Shown: positions 19,497-29,612, numbered from the stretch's first letter. The stretch is DNA of 64,000 nt from Phycisphaerales bacterium (GCA_025361735.1 JANYKD010000439.1:1-64000); one strand, 5' to 3'. Translations and numbers: made by a program. The notes: generated from the letters alone by a model not told the origin.

Positions 19497-19706
19497 TTCT
19501 GGAGGACGGTCAATAGGGTGTTGTATTGGTCGAGGGGAGCGTTCGAGGCGTGAGCGATGTGGTTTTCGGCCTGAGCCGTCGTTCAATGTCATGTATACAT
19601 CTTCGGGTTCGGCAATCGATCAGCGCGCGGATTCCTCCAGCGTGAACTGAAGCAGGGCCGGCCCGCTTATGCGATCCATTGATGGTGGCTTGGCGAGGAG
19701 TCCGCC

Positions 19707-19949
19707 ATGAACCAGTTACGCGTGAATGATCGTGTGCGGCTGAGCGAAGGCATCCCCGAAGTTCAGGTGTCTCGCGACATGATCGGCGTAGTGCGCAGTG
19801 TCTGGTTTGCGCCAGTGTACGCCTATGAGGTGGAATTCCATCTGCAAGACCAGCAGCAAATAGTGCGAGTGCTTGTCCTGGGTGATCAGGTTCAGGCTGA
19901 AGTTGACAACTCGGCCGATGCCGAGACGGAGTATGCCGCCACGGCGTGA
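19707..19949 (+). CDS. Small hypothetical protein (possibly DUF4926-like)
   Basis: 80 aa MNQLRVNDRVRLSEGIPEVQVSRDMIGVVRSVWFAPVYAYEVEF. Confidence 0.55.
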   Translation: MNQLRVNDRVRLSEGIPEVQVSRDMIGVVRSVWFAPVYAYEVEFHLQDQQQIVRVLVLGDQVQAEVDNSADAETEYAATA

Positions 19950-20060
19950 CGCGGGCCGGCGCGAGCGACGCGGTGTTCGCGAGCGAGCCGCAGATTGGAA
20001 CTGCCGGTCGCCCTTGCGGTCAGTGGCGCCGGCAGGCCTGTCTTGGCGCCGTGGAGAACA

Positions 20061-21146
20061 ATGACGGAATCGACGCCTGAATCCGGGTCAAGTGGTGTGC
20101 CCTCGCAGCGGATGGGGATTTCCTTGCGTCTTCGCCTGACGCTGGTGGTTGTTGCCGTCTTTGGTGCCATTCAGGTCGGCGTCGTCGTATGGCTGTTGCC
20201 GGGTGCGGGGTCCGCGAATTGGTGCCTCTTGAGTTCCACGCCAGTCGGGCTGTTGGCGACGGCCGTGGCCGGATGGTTGATCGCCGGGCGCGTGGTTCGC
20301 CCGATCCAGCGGTTGTCCGACTACGCCCACACTCTTGGTCCGGAGACGCTGCAGCAGCCCATTGACGTCGGTTCCAACGCTGTCGAATTGGCGCGGCTGC
20401 AGGAGGAGTTGAATCAGGCGAGGCGGCGCCTCGACGCTGGATTGCAGGCTCAGGAACGCTTTGTGGCCAACGTGTCGCACGAGATCAAGACGCCGATTGC
20501 CACGGTGCTGGCTGAGTCCGAGGTGCTGCGGCGCGACCCATCGCTGTCCGCGGATGTCAGGCGGTTCCTCAACAGTACCGAGGATGAAATGCGCCATTTG
20601 GGCCGGCTTGTGGAAAGTTTCCTGATGCTTACCCGGGTCCGTCACGGGCAGACCGTTGCCACGAGCGATGAACTCTATCCGGTGAATGAACTGGTCATGG
20701 AGTCCGTGCGTCACTGCATGCCGATGGCTCGTCAGTATGGCGTACGCATCGTGCCGCAGTTGACATATGGCGACGGGCGCGACCTGCTGCTCCGCGGCGA
20801 CCTCGAACTGCTGCGGACCATGATCGACAACCTCATCCGTAACGCCATCCGTTTTTCCAAAAGAGATGACGGTGTCGACCTGCGCGTCGAACTGGCGGGC
20901 GATTGCATCTGCGTCCATGTCCGCGATTTCGGCCCGGGGTTGCCCCCGGAATTGATCGCGCATGTGTTTGACCGGTTTGCTCAGGCCAAGGGTGAGGAAC
21001 GTCTGGGGCGGGGGTCAGGGCTGGGCCTGGAGATTGCCCAGGGGATTGCTGAACTACACAGCGGCACCATCGAAGTCGTCAATTGCACCGACACAGGTTG
21101 CTGTTTCAGCATCCGGCTGCCGCTACATCCTCCCAAGTCAGATTAG
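20061..21146 (+). CDS. Sensor histidine kinase
   Basis: Two TM helices, HAMP-like, H-box FVANVSHEIKTPIATVLAESEVL, N-box, DFGPGLPPE, GSGLGLEIAQGI. Confidence 0.94.
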   Translation: MTESTPESGSSGVPSQRMGISLRLRLTLVVVAVFGAIQVGVVVWLLPGAGSANWCLLSSTPVGLLATAVAGWLIAGRVVRPIQRLSDYAHTLGPETLQQPIDVGSNAVELARLQEELNQARRRLDAGLQAQERFVANVSHEIKTPIATVLAESEVLRRDPSLSADVRRFLNSTEDEMRHLGRLVESFLMLTRVRHGQTVATSDELYPVNELVMESVRHCMPMARQYGVRIVPQLTYGDGRDLLLRGDLELLRTMIDNLIRNAIRFSKRDDGVDLRVELAGDCICVHVRDFGPGLPPELIAHVFDRFAQAKGEERLGRGSGLGLEIAQGIAELHSGTIEVVNCTDTGCCFSIRLPLHPPKSD

Positions 21147-21269
21147 CCGCTTTTCATCCCCATTTCATCGCCGCCTCAGAGGCCTCGCGTATTAATTAAG
21201 AACGTGCGGCAGATCGTCGGTTGTTTGGATCGGATCGGCCGACCGGCTGTAGATCGAAAGGAGATCGAC

Positions 21270-21452
21270 ATGCTTTACTGGGCAGCTGTGTTCTTCGTGA
21301 TCGCCATCCTCGCGGCCGTGCTCGGATTCGGCGGTATCGCGGGTGGTGCCATCTATATCGCGAAGGTGTTGTTCTTCCTCTTTATTGTCCTGTTCATCAT
21401 CGCCTTTCTCAGCGGCATGATCGGCAGGCGCGGCCCGACCATCAAGCTGTGA
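21270..21452 (+). CDS. DUF1328 small membrane protein
   Basis: [52 protein letters not shown] aaaggag. Confidence 0.88.
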   Translation: MLYWAAVFFVIAILAAVLGFGGIAGGAIYIAKVLFFLFIVLFIIAFLSGMIGRRGPTIKL

Positions 21453-21507
21453 TGCGATGGTCAGTTGTCTGGCCGCAATCGACTCATTCTTTGAAAGGAG
21501 CAATGTC

Positions 21508-21876
21508 ATGACTACGCTTTCGAACAAAGGTAATGGTATGGGGTCCGTCACCAAGGCCGGGCGCCATCTCGCTCACGACGTCGGTGCCGGTGCATCCGAC
21601 GTCGGCAGCGACTTCGCCCGCCTCAAGGACGAGATCGTCGCGGCCATCACCCAGGCTTTCTCATCCGCCCGCCACGGCGCCGCGGACAAAGCCGCCGAGG
21701 TCTATGGCGCCGCCCGCAAGCGAGGCGAGAAGGCCGTCCACAGCCTCGAACACTCCGTGGCAAGCCACCCGCTGGCCAGCGTTTCCATCGCCGCCGGCGC
21801 GGGGATGCTCCTCGGCATGTTCCTTCTGCGGCGCCATCGTGCCAGAGCACAGAGCGACGAAGGCAGCGCCTCGTAA
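21508..21876 (+). CDS. DUF883/ElaB-YqjD-like membrane-anchored protein
   Basis: Amphipathic helix followed by C-terminal ASVSIAAGAGMLLGMFLLRR TM anchor; RBS gaaaggag. Confidence 0.75.
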   Translation: MTTLSNKGNGMGSVTKAGRHLAHDVGAGASDVGSDFARLKDEIVAAITQAFSSARHGAADKAAEVYGAARKRGEKAVHSLEHSVASHPLASVSIAAGAGMLLGMFLLRRHRARAQSDEGSAS

Positions 21877-21920
21877 CGACGCGCTGTTCTTCCGTGGAAT
21901 TCCGTTGATGTGAGGCGATC

Positions 21921-22196
21921 ATGAACGATCTGGTCAACATCGTCATTGCGGCGACTGATCTTGCCGAGGCCGAAGGCCGGGCACTCAGACATGCGGTGGT
22001 GCGCACCATGCTCTCCATCGCCCTGGCTCTGGGCGCATGCCTGCTGGCTTTGGCCGGAGCGGCCGCCCTCGCCTGGGCCGGCTTTCTTGGCCTGGCCGCT
22101 GTTCTGCCGACATCGGCCGCAGCGGCCGTCCTCGGGCTGGTGCTTGCGGGTTTTGCCGGAGTAATGCTATGGACAGCTCGGAGATTGCTTCAATGA
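21921..22196 (+). CDS. Small phage-holin/YqjE-like membrane protein
   Basis: 91 aa, two TM helices; position after YqjD-like gene. Confidence 0.65.
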   Translation: MNDLVNIVIAATDLAEAEGRALRHAVVRTMLSIALALGACLLALAGAAALAWAGFLGLAAVLPTSAAAAVLGLVLAGFAGVMLWTARRLLQ

Positions 22197-22552
22197 GCCC
22201 GGGCGATGAGTTGCGACTGGCCAAGAGCCAACTCCGCAACTCCGTCGCGGCCTTCGACCCGTTGAAGGCCATTCGACAGAGGCCGCTGGCAACCGTCGGC
22301 GTGGTCTGTGCCGTCGGCGCGGCCGCGGTCGGCTTCCCGCGAACGCGTCGAGTGGTCCTCGACGCCGTGGATGTCGGCCTGCGGACCGTGGTCCGCTCCG
22401 CCGTGCCAGTCGTGCGGGTCGCTCTGGCCGCCAGGCGACCTGGCGGCGCTCGGGCGCACTTTGCCGCCATCGGCAAACCCATCCGGGCCGGATTGCGCCT
22501 TGTTGATGCCGGTCTTAATTACTCTCGTGTTGACCCCCCTGGGCCGGCGTGA
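22169..22552 (+). CDS. Hypothetical protein, YqjK-like position
   Basis: MDSSEIASMSPGDELRLAKSQLRNSVAAFDPLKAIRQRPLATVGVVCAVGAAAVGF; overlaps the previous gene by 28 nt. Confidence 0.55.
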   Translation: MDSSEIASMSPGDELRLAKSQLRNSVAAFDPLKAIRQRPLATVGVVCAVGAAAVGFPRTRRVVLDAVDVGLRTVVRSAVPVVRVALAARRPGGARAHFAAIGKPIRAGLRLVDAGLNYSRVDPPGPA

Positions 22553-22673
22553 TGGGTCCACTCACGTTTCGTGTTTTGTCTGTCGGTTTCGGACGCGTGT
22601 GCGGCCGAATCTTTCAATGTTCGGGCCGACGCCGGATCTCTAGCCTCGGCAAACCATCTAACAAGGAGTCGTT

Positions 22674-23054
22674 ATGAAATCGCTTCTTCTATTGCTTTCA
22701 AGCATGTTCCTGGGCGTTGTGCTTCTGTTGCCCACGGGCTGTCAGACGGAAACCGTCGGAACAAAGTCCTTCATGGGCACCTACACCAGCATGGTGGATT
22801 CGACGCCCGACAAGGTCACCAAGGCGGCGGCAAAGGCTGCTGAGGAGCTCAAGTTGACCGATGTGCAAAGCACGGCCACAAAAATTGATGGCAAGATGGT
22901 CGCCAAGACCGCACAGCGCGATGACGTAACCATCAATGTTGAGCAGGCAGGTGAGAACGTCAGCAAGGTGTCGATCCGCGTCGGCACGACCGGCGACGAG
23001 GCCACCAGCAAGATGCTTCTTGACAAGATCAAGGGAAATCTGCACTGGTTCTGA
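22674..23054 (+). CDS. Small lipoprotein, DUF3568-like
   Basis: MKSLLLLLSSMFLGVVLLLPTGCQTETVGTKSFMGTYTSMVDSTPDKVTKAAAKAAEELKL. Confidence 0.7.
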   Translation: MKSLLLLLSSMFLGVVLLLPTGCQTETVGTKSFMGTYTSMVDSTPDKVTKAAAKAAEELKLTDVQSTATKIDGKMVAKTAQRDDVTINVEQAGENVSKVSIRVGTTGDEATSKMLLDKIKGNLHWF

Positions 23055-23398
23055 TGCCGTCGCCTGTCTTTTGAAAATGCTCTCGTGTTTCATATAAACC
23101 GCTTGTGCTACAGAGCTTGCAGCACTAAAGGCGTGTGAGATGCGAGCGACCAGAGTCCGCGATGCTGTCCGAAGGTTGTCGAGCTCTCCCGACGGCCTGA
23201 GGATGGCGTCGCGGACCATTTCATGCCAAGACCGGTACTTGTCTTGCCGATAAAATGTATGAAACCGTAGCTTGCGGTCCCGACGTAAAAACGTGACAAT
23301 GAATTCTGCAATCCGGCGAGGGTCGGCGGCGTCTATTCGGCGGAGTCTGGCCGATGGCCGGTAGCATGTCAGTGGTCAACACATAGTGGGGTGCGCAG

Positions 23399-26300
23399 AT
23401 GAGGCAGGAGAAACGCCATTCACGCAACAGTCGGCGTCTGCTCACACGGGCGGCGCGCGGCGATCGCCTCGTCAACTACATCGTTACCGGCCTGGAACCC
23501 CTGGAAGCCCGGGTGTTTCTGAGTGTGACCCCGGCCGGCACTACGGCCAAGACGGGCGCCGTCAGCGGCATGGCCTGGGTGGACAGCGATGGCAGCGGGG
23601 ACTTTACCCAGGACGACGACGGCACCGAAGGATACGCCGGGCTCGACGTCCAGTTGCTCAAGGCCGATGGCACAGTCGTCGCTGATGTAAAGACTGCCGA
23701 CGACGGTACATACATGTTCTCCAAGGTGACGCCCGGGCAGTACTTTGTGCAGTTCGACGCAGACGACACGCTCGTTCTGGCACCGGATCTGAGCGACGGC
23801 CTGGACGTGGCCGCTGTAAAGGCGGGCCATATCAAGTCGCCGGCCATCAAAGTGGCGGCCGCCAAGGAAGCGACCGGTCCCACGGCGGCATTTTTGTACG
23901 CCCCGTCCATTTCCGGCACGCTCTACGGCGGCAATCTGACCACCGTCGATCCGCCGCTGCTCGACGGGTGGACCGTCTATCTCGACACCAACAGCAATGG
24001 AAAACTCGACAAAAACGAACCGAAACAAGTTACGGACGCGGATGGGTATTTTTGCTTTAATGGATTGAACGAGGCGAAGTACACGGTTCGGGCCGTGGCC
24101 GAGGGCAAGTACAAGCAACTGCCGGCCAAGTTGTTCGCTCAGACTGTCTCCGCCGAGAATAACAGTGGCGCCACGGCCGACTTCTACCTGTCTCTGAGCG
24201 GCAGTGTCAGTATCACCGGCAAGACCTGGTTTGATGTTAATGGCGACGGGGTGTTTGACGAGGGCGACACGCCGCTGGCCTCGGTTTATGTGGAGATTAC
24301 CAATACCGACGGAACTGCAACACTCGGTGCCATCAGCGACGATTCGGGGGTCTTCACCTTCAGCCCGGTTGATGCGGCGAGCTACACGCTGACCTATTGC
24401 GCCGACGGCTTTGATGGCGGGGGATATGGCCCGGGCGTCGCCGACGGGATGGTGACAACGGAGATTGACTTCGCTCCTGGCCAGACGACCGCCACCGCCA
24501 CTGCGGGATTCATCAGAGTCGGCATTATTTCAGGCAGGGCGGACATGGTCGACAGCACTCCGCTAGCTGAGCGGACGGTGTTCATCGACGCGGATGGCAA
24601 CGGACAGTTCGACGATGGCGAAATCTCAACGACGACGAATGAGGATGGGTGGTACGATTTTACTGCGATTCCGTTGGGCCAGTATAGGGTCTGCGTGTTG
24701 GCCGACGATGGCGTTTCGGCTGCTGGTCAGCCGTTGAGTCTGACACTGGACGAAACGAACCAGACGTCGGCCGATTTCTCGATCGCACCGGAGGATCTCG
24801 CCGGCGGCAGTTCCGGAGGCGGCGACGTCTCCGTATCGCCGTTGCTCTCCGGTACAGTGACGCTCAGCGACGGCACGCCGGCCGCGGGGCAAACAGTCTT
24901 CATCGACGCCGATGGCAACGGGCAGTTTGACGATGGCGAAATGTCCGCAGCCACGGATGAAAACGGCTTCTACGCTTTTGATGGCCTGAACGATGGCACA
25001 TATACAGTGGGCGTGATTGGGGAGGATGGCGTTTCGGCGGCCGGTGCGGAACAGACTGTGGCTGTGAGCGCCGAGACATCGAGCACGGCCGATTTCATGG
25101 TGGATGCGACGGCGGTTCAAACGCCGCCGGATTCGGGCGGTGGTGGCGATCCTGGCAGCGATCCGGCCGGGGGCGATTCAAATACCGGCCTTTCCGGATT
25201 GTTTGACGCGACCGTCAGCGGCACGCTGTTTCTTGACACCAACGGCAACGGTCAGCGCGATGCGGGGGAGATCCCTCTTGCGGGTTGGAGCCTGGCCAGC
25301 ATGCTCAATCGGTCCTCATTCTCCGCTTGCACCGATGCCGACGGTCGCTTTACGGTTGGCGGTCTCTCGGCTGGCGACGACCTCATCGCGGCATCGGGCC
25401 CATTGTGGTCATGCCCGGTGTTGCTTGCGCTCCATGTTTTGCCCCACCAGGTGCAGCAAATCGATCTGGCCGTCCCGCCGAACCCCATGGAAGGCTCCAT
25501 TTTCGGGGCGCTCTTCATCGACAGCAACGGCGATGGTGTGCGCCAAGATGACGAAGTGCCGGCGGTTGGAGTCACCGTGACACTCACCGTGGCAGATGGC
25601 GACGGCGTCCTGACGGCACAATCCGCCGACGACGGCTCGTTCGCGTTCCATGATCTCGGCCAGGACGTCTACACCGTCTCCGCGGTCGGGGGCCTGGCCT
25701 CCTGCCTGGCACCATTTGCAGCCGTCGCGGTTTCTGCCGCCCAGGGGGACGCTTTCGTGTCATTGCCCGTCGTTCCCCTGACAACGATTACCGGCAGGAT
25801 CTACGACGATGCCAACGCCAACGGTGTCCAGGATCCCGGCGAAGCCGGCAAAGCGGGCTGCAAGGTCACCATTCGTGGACGATTCTGTGTCGATGTCTGG
25901 ACGGACGCCGATGGAACATACATCGCGAGCGACCAGCCGGCCGGATGGTATTGGGTGAAGTTCCGGGATGAGAACTCCCCGTATACCCTCGACTCAATTG
26001 GCACTGTCGTCGTCGCCGGCCAGGACAATCGCCTGGACATCGGCATGCAACCGCCGCCGGCCCCTGTGGAGCAGCCCGGTACCCTCAGCGGAATCGCATT
26101 TGTCGACACCAAGCGCAATGGCGTGCTGGATCCCGGTGAGGAATTGCCGGCCGATACTGCAGTCACGCTCGACTACTTCGCCGGCCCGTGGATGGGCCAC
26201 CAGTACTTCCAGGTGACTACCGATGACTCCGGGCACTGGAGCTTTGCTGCGTCGTTTCCCGGTGTCTACACGATCCGCAGCACGTACTTTGTCAGCACTA

Positions 26301-26980
26301 CTGGCGGCACTTTGGTTGGTGGCCGCGCCGACACCGCAGGTACGACGCTCACAATCGACACCGCGGCCGGCGAACCGGCCGTGCCGACTGAATCCAGCAC
26401 GATGCAAGCCTGGGCTGCTACGCCCATCTGCGTATCGATGCCAACGCCTGTGCCGGGGGCTCTGCCGATATTCTGGGGTCCCCAGTTCGAGTGCCAGGAC
26501 GGCATGGCCCCGACCAAAGCCATTGTCAACTACACCGGTGGCGATGTCGCCGATATCAGCGTGCCGGCGATGAGAGGCTATCTCCTGGAATCCCTGACGG
26601 GATCCGCCGATATGTTGAACTCCCGCGGAGCCGGAGCTGCAGGGTTTATCTCCTTGTCCGCCGCCGATTCCGCCAGGAACTTCGTGCAGTCGGTTGATTA
26701 TCGGCCGATCGTTTCCCCCGCAGTGGTCCGATCGGCTACGGCGAAGGTCACCGTGTCTACATCCAGGGCCAAGCCCCACGTTTCCCGCATCAATGCTCGC
26801 AAGCCGCAGGTTCCGGCCGTCGTTGAGCAGTCCGTCCCGACGCCGATATCCGCCGATATGCTAGACATTGCCCGGCCAGACATCTTCGCGACGGCCGGGC
26901 CGATGCAGATGGGCGTACCGGATTCCGTCGCTAATTCAGCGCCTGACGACGTTCTCACGGCCGACAAGAGTCTCTGGTGA
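23399..26980 (+). CDS. Secreted SdrD B-like/carboxypeptidase-regulatory repeat protein with LEPR-XLL-like N-terminus
   Basis: GLEPLEARVFLSVTP near N-terminus; many VFIDADGNGQFDDGE / FLDTNGNGQRDAGE / DANANGVQDPGE repeats. Confidence 0.88.
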   Translation: MRQEKRHSRNSRRLLTRAARGDRLVNYIVTGLEPLEARVFLSVTPAGTTAKTGAVSGMAWVDSDGSGDFTQDDDGTEGYAGLDVQLLKADGTVVADVKTADDGTYMFSKVTPGQYFVQFDADDTLVLAPDLSDGLDVAAVKAGHIKSPAIKVAAAKEATGPTAAFLYAPSISGTLYGGNLTTVDPPLLDGWTVYLDTNSNGKLDKNEPKQVTDADGYFCFNGLNEAKYTVRAVAEGKYKQLPAKLFAQTVSAENNSGATADFYLSLSGSVSITGKTWFDVNGDGVFDEGDTPLASVYVEITNTDGTATLGAISDDSGVFTFSPVDAASYTLTYCADGFDGGGYGPGVADGMVTTEIDFAPGQTTATATAGFIRVGIISGRADMVDSTPLAERTVFIDADGNGQFDDGEISTTTNEDGWYDFTAIPLGQYRVCVLADDGVSAAGQPLSLTLDETNQTSADFSIAPEDLAGGSSGGGDVSVSPLLSGTVTLSDGTPAAGQTVFIDADGNGQFDDGEMSAATDENGFYAFDGLNDGTYTVGVIGEDGVSAAGAEQTVAVSAETSSTADFMVDATAVQTPPDSGGGGDPGSDPAGGDSNTGLSGLFDATVSGTLFLDTNGNGQRDAGEIPLAGWSLASMLNRSSFSACTDADGRFTVGGLSAGDDLIAASGPLWSCPVLLALHVLPHQVQQIDLAVPPNPMEGSIFGALFIDSNGDGVRQDDEVPAVGVTVTLTVADGDGVLTAQSADDGSFAFHDLGQDVYTVSAVGGLASCLAPFAAVAVSAAQGDAFVSLPVVPLTTITGRIYDDANANGVQDPGEAGKAGCKVTIRGRFCVDVWTDADGTYIASDQPAGWYWVKFRDENSPYTLDSIGTVVVAGQDNRLDIGMQPPPAPVEQPGTLSGIAFVDTKRNGVLDPGEELPADTAVTLDYFAGPWMGHQYFQVTTDDSGHWSFAASFPGVYTIRSTYFVSTTGGTLVGGRADTAGTTLTIDTAAGEPAVPTESSTMQAWAATPICVSMPTPVPGALPIFWGPQFECQDGMAPTKAIVNYTGGDVADISVPAMRGYLLESLTGSADMLNSRGAGAAGFISLSAADSARNFVQSVDYRPIVSPAVVRSATAKVTVSTSRAKPHVSRINARKPQVPAVVEQSVPTPISADMLDIARPDIFATAGPMQMGVPDSVANSAPDDVLTADKSLW

Positions 26981-27084
26981 GGATCGGGCAATGAACTACG
27001 GCCGGGTTGCTCGACTCGGGTGTTTGCTTTGATGCAAGCCGTGCCTGCGTCGTCTCTCTACGCCGCGCCTTTGGCGCCGACCCA

Positions 27085-27570
27085 TCATTCCAGGTCCAGA
27101 AAGTATGCCTGATCGCAGCGTGCGACCAGGTGCTCCGGCTTGTACTGCTGGAAGCCATATTGCTCGTAGAGCCGGATGGCCTCTTTGAGCGCTGAGGCCG
27201 TTTCGAGCACGACGCGTCTGAAGCCCAGGCGCCGCGCTTCGGCCAGTCCATGATCCAGCAACGTTCGTCCCAGGCCTCGCCCGCGGCAGCGACCGCTCAG
27301 GTACATCTTCCGCAATTCGCAGACACGGGGACTCACCAAGCCGATGCCCACCGAGCCGATGATCGTGCCGTCCGCTTCCTCCAAAACGCTGAACGTGCCC
27401 CCGCGTTGGAAGTAGTGCCCGTCGATGTCATCGAGATCGGCATCCGTGCAGCCAGGATCGGGCTTCAGGCCGTACTCGCGCAACACGCCAAAGACCAGCG
27501 TTTTGACCGCCGGACCATCCGCGTTGCGGGCCGGCCGCAGACGCGCGGGATTAGTTGATATGTCAGCCAT
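27085..27570 (-). CDS. GNAT-family N-acetyltransferase
   Basis: CELRKMYLSGRCRGRGLGRTLLDHGLAEARRLGFRRVVLETASALKEAIRLYEQYGF. Confidence 0.92.
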   Translation of the reverse strand: MADISTNPARLRPARNADGPAVKTLVFGVLREYGLKPDPGCTDADLDDIDGHYFQRGGTFSVLEEADGTIIGSVGIGLVSPRVCELRKMYLSGRCRGRGLGRTLLDHGLAEARRLGFRRVVLETASALKEAIRLYEQYGFQQYKPEHLVARCDQAYFLDLE

Positions 27571-27696
27571 CGCCGTAGCGTACTTTGTCCGGGTCGCTTT
27601 CGGGAGGGGGGCTGGGCGTCGTTCCCGCAATCTGTGGATTCGACACTGGTCCGGGACTAGACTTGGGGGCATCATCGAGGCAATCACAGGAGAAAC

Positions 27697-28518
27697 ATGA
27701 CGCGGAGAGTGTTGTTGGGTTTGGGAGTTGTTTTGGCCGGATCGAGTCTGACCTCGCGCGGTTTGGGTCTTTACACAGGTTTGACGCCGACCACGCCCAA
27801 TCAGCAGGGGTGGCTCATGTACGGCGCTGACGCGTTCGTCACCCAGATACCGCCGGTTTTCGTAGACTACAGCAATACCAGCGGCGGTGGCACCACGCTT
27901 GCCACGACTGACGCACATCGCGCCGGCTTCAGCAACTATAGCCTTCTCACCAATAATCTGGTCAATACCGCGTTTCCCACGCTTGATCGTACGACCGGGT
28001 TCGACGTCCGCGTGGACGGCCTCGTGTTGAACTCAGAACAGCACAACGCCGCCGGCGATCGGGCCGGCTTCAGCGTCATCGCCATCAGCTCGGCCGCGGA
28101 CCACAAGGGCATCGAGATCGGCTTCCACGCCAACGAGGTGATCTCCCAGAATGACGGCGCATCATTATTCGTCGGCCAAGGCGAGGTGGGTTCCGTGGAC
28201 ATGACCCACGCCCGGAACATTGACCTGCGCGTGACCTCCAGTGGATATCAACTTCTCGTGGATGGCAGCCTGGTGCTCTCCGGAGGCTTGCGCGATTACT
28301 CGGCCTTTGTGCCGACGCCTCCTCTTACGGTCAATCCGTACATCCTTCCCAGCTATCTCTTTTTCGGCGACGACACCACGAGCGCCGGGGCGTCGGCCGC
28401 GTTTACGAATATCGCGGTTACGGTCCCGGAGCCGGCCGCGCTCACGCTGGCTGTTTTCATGGCAACCGCGATGACCCCCCGTCGCCGCCGTTCGAAGTCC
28501 CGTCTTCAGGCGGTCTGA
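27697..28518 (+). CDS. PEP-CTERM-type secreted protein
   Basis: N-terminal signal; C-terminal VPEPAALTLAVFMATAMTPRRRRSKSR (PEP motif, TM, basic tail). Confidence 0.75.
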   Translation: MTRRVLLGLGVVLAGSSLTSRGLGLYTGLTPTTPNQQGWLMYGADAFVTQIPPVFVDYSNTSGGGTTLATTDAHRAGFSNYSLLTNNLVNTAFPTLDRTTGFDVRVDGLVLNSEQHNAAGDRAGFSVIAISSAADHKGIEIGFHANEVISQNDGASLFVGQGEVGSVDMTHARNIDLRVTSSGYQLLVDGSLVLSGGLRDYSAFVPTPPLTVNPYILPSYLFFGDDTTSAGASAAFTNIAVTVPEPAALTLAVFMATAMTPRRRRSKSRLQAV

Positions 28519-28740
28519 CGAACCGTCTGGGATCGGAAGCCCGAACCGGCGTTGTCCCCACGCCTCCCCATTGCCCGGAATCAACACGCGATGTTGCCGG
28601 AAAACCACATCCGCACTCGGTCGGAATTTGGCCGGTAACTCACGTCCGGTAAGAACGCCGATGTCAATTCCCGCCAACGGGTTTTCTCGGTTCTGTATTA
28701 TCACCCGTGGCATGCGCTTGCTTTTTGCTCACGTAATCGC

Positions 28741-29190
28741 GTGGACATCTCCGCCATAGGCTCGGTTCTGCAAGCCCTGACGAACCTGAAGGTGGCTCGT
28801 GCCATCCATGGGTCGGCGGGGTCCAATGGGCTGCCCACGCTCTCGCCTGCCCCAACGATCCTGCCACGGCAGGTGATGCAACCAGATCCGCGCGTCGAAC
28901 CGCGGCCGGCGATTCATTCCGACCCGCGTATCGAACCACGCCGCACGATTCATCCCGCCCCGCGCTTCGAGCCCCGGCCAGCACTGCATACCGAGCGGCC
29001 CGTGGAGCCGGTCGCGACCGGCCCCGCACCAGCTGAACCAGCCCACAAAAGCACTTCTCCGATCCAGCCACCCTGGGCGATGTTGCCGTGGCAGCAGCCA
29101 CCCGAGGTACATCTTCCAGAACGAGTAAAGATCGTGTTCCTTCTGCCCGATGCTTCCGTTAAGGGACGAATATTGGATGTATTCATCTGA
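28741..29190 (+). CDS. Proline-rich hypothetical protein with 12-aa tandem repeats
   Basis: GTG start; (P/S)DPR(V/I)EPR(P/R)(A/T)IH repeats; non-repetitive C-terminus VKIVFLLPDASVKGRILDVFI. Confidence 0.5.
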   Translation: MDISAIGSVLQALTNLKVARAIHGSAGSNGLPTLSPAPTILPRQVMQPDPRVEPRPAIHSDPRIEPRRTIHPAPRFEPRPALHTERPVEPVATGPAPAEPAHKSTSPIQPPWAMLPWQQPPEVHLPERVKIVFLLPDASVKGRILDVFI

Positions 29191-29254
29191 GCCATGCCGC
29201 GATTCGTGATGTATAATCTACATCAGGCGACCCAGGCGGACGGGAGAAGATGTC

Positions 29255-29476
29255 ATGCTGCGGACCGATCAGGTTGAAGAAATTGTGACTATCGTACGAT
29301 CCATGGATCGCGACGCGCTGGCGGAGCACCTGCTCAATTTTCAGGGACGCTTTCCGGTCGATTTCACCCCCGACTTCCTCGGCCGCCAGAGCGACGACCG
29401 GCTGAAGCACCTGTTCCTGGCATTGTGCCTCACGCACGGCCGTCTGCCTGGCGACCTGGAGCCGGCCTTCGCGTAA
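29255..29476 (+). CDS. Small conserved-looking hypothetical protein
   Basis: 73 aa; TATAAT about 40 nt upstream; coding-like composition. Confidence 0.55.
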   Translation: MLRTDQVEEIVTIVRSMDRDALAEHLLNFQGRFPVDFTPDFLGRQSDDRLKHLFLALCLTHGRLPGDLEPAFA

Positions 29477-29612
29477 GTTCCTGCGGCCGCCCGGCACACC
29501 CTTCAATACGATTGGCCAGCACACGGCTTGGGAATGGGTGCCGCCGGGTTTCACTCCTTGCTTTCATGTCGGCGCAGAGCGGCAGGGGGCCGAGCCTGTA
29601 TAATCGCCCCTC

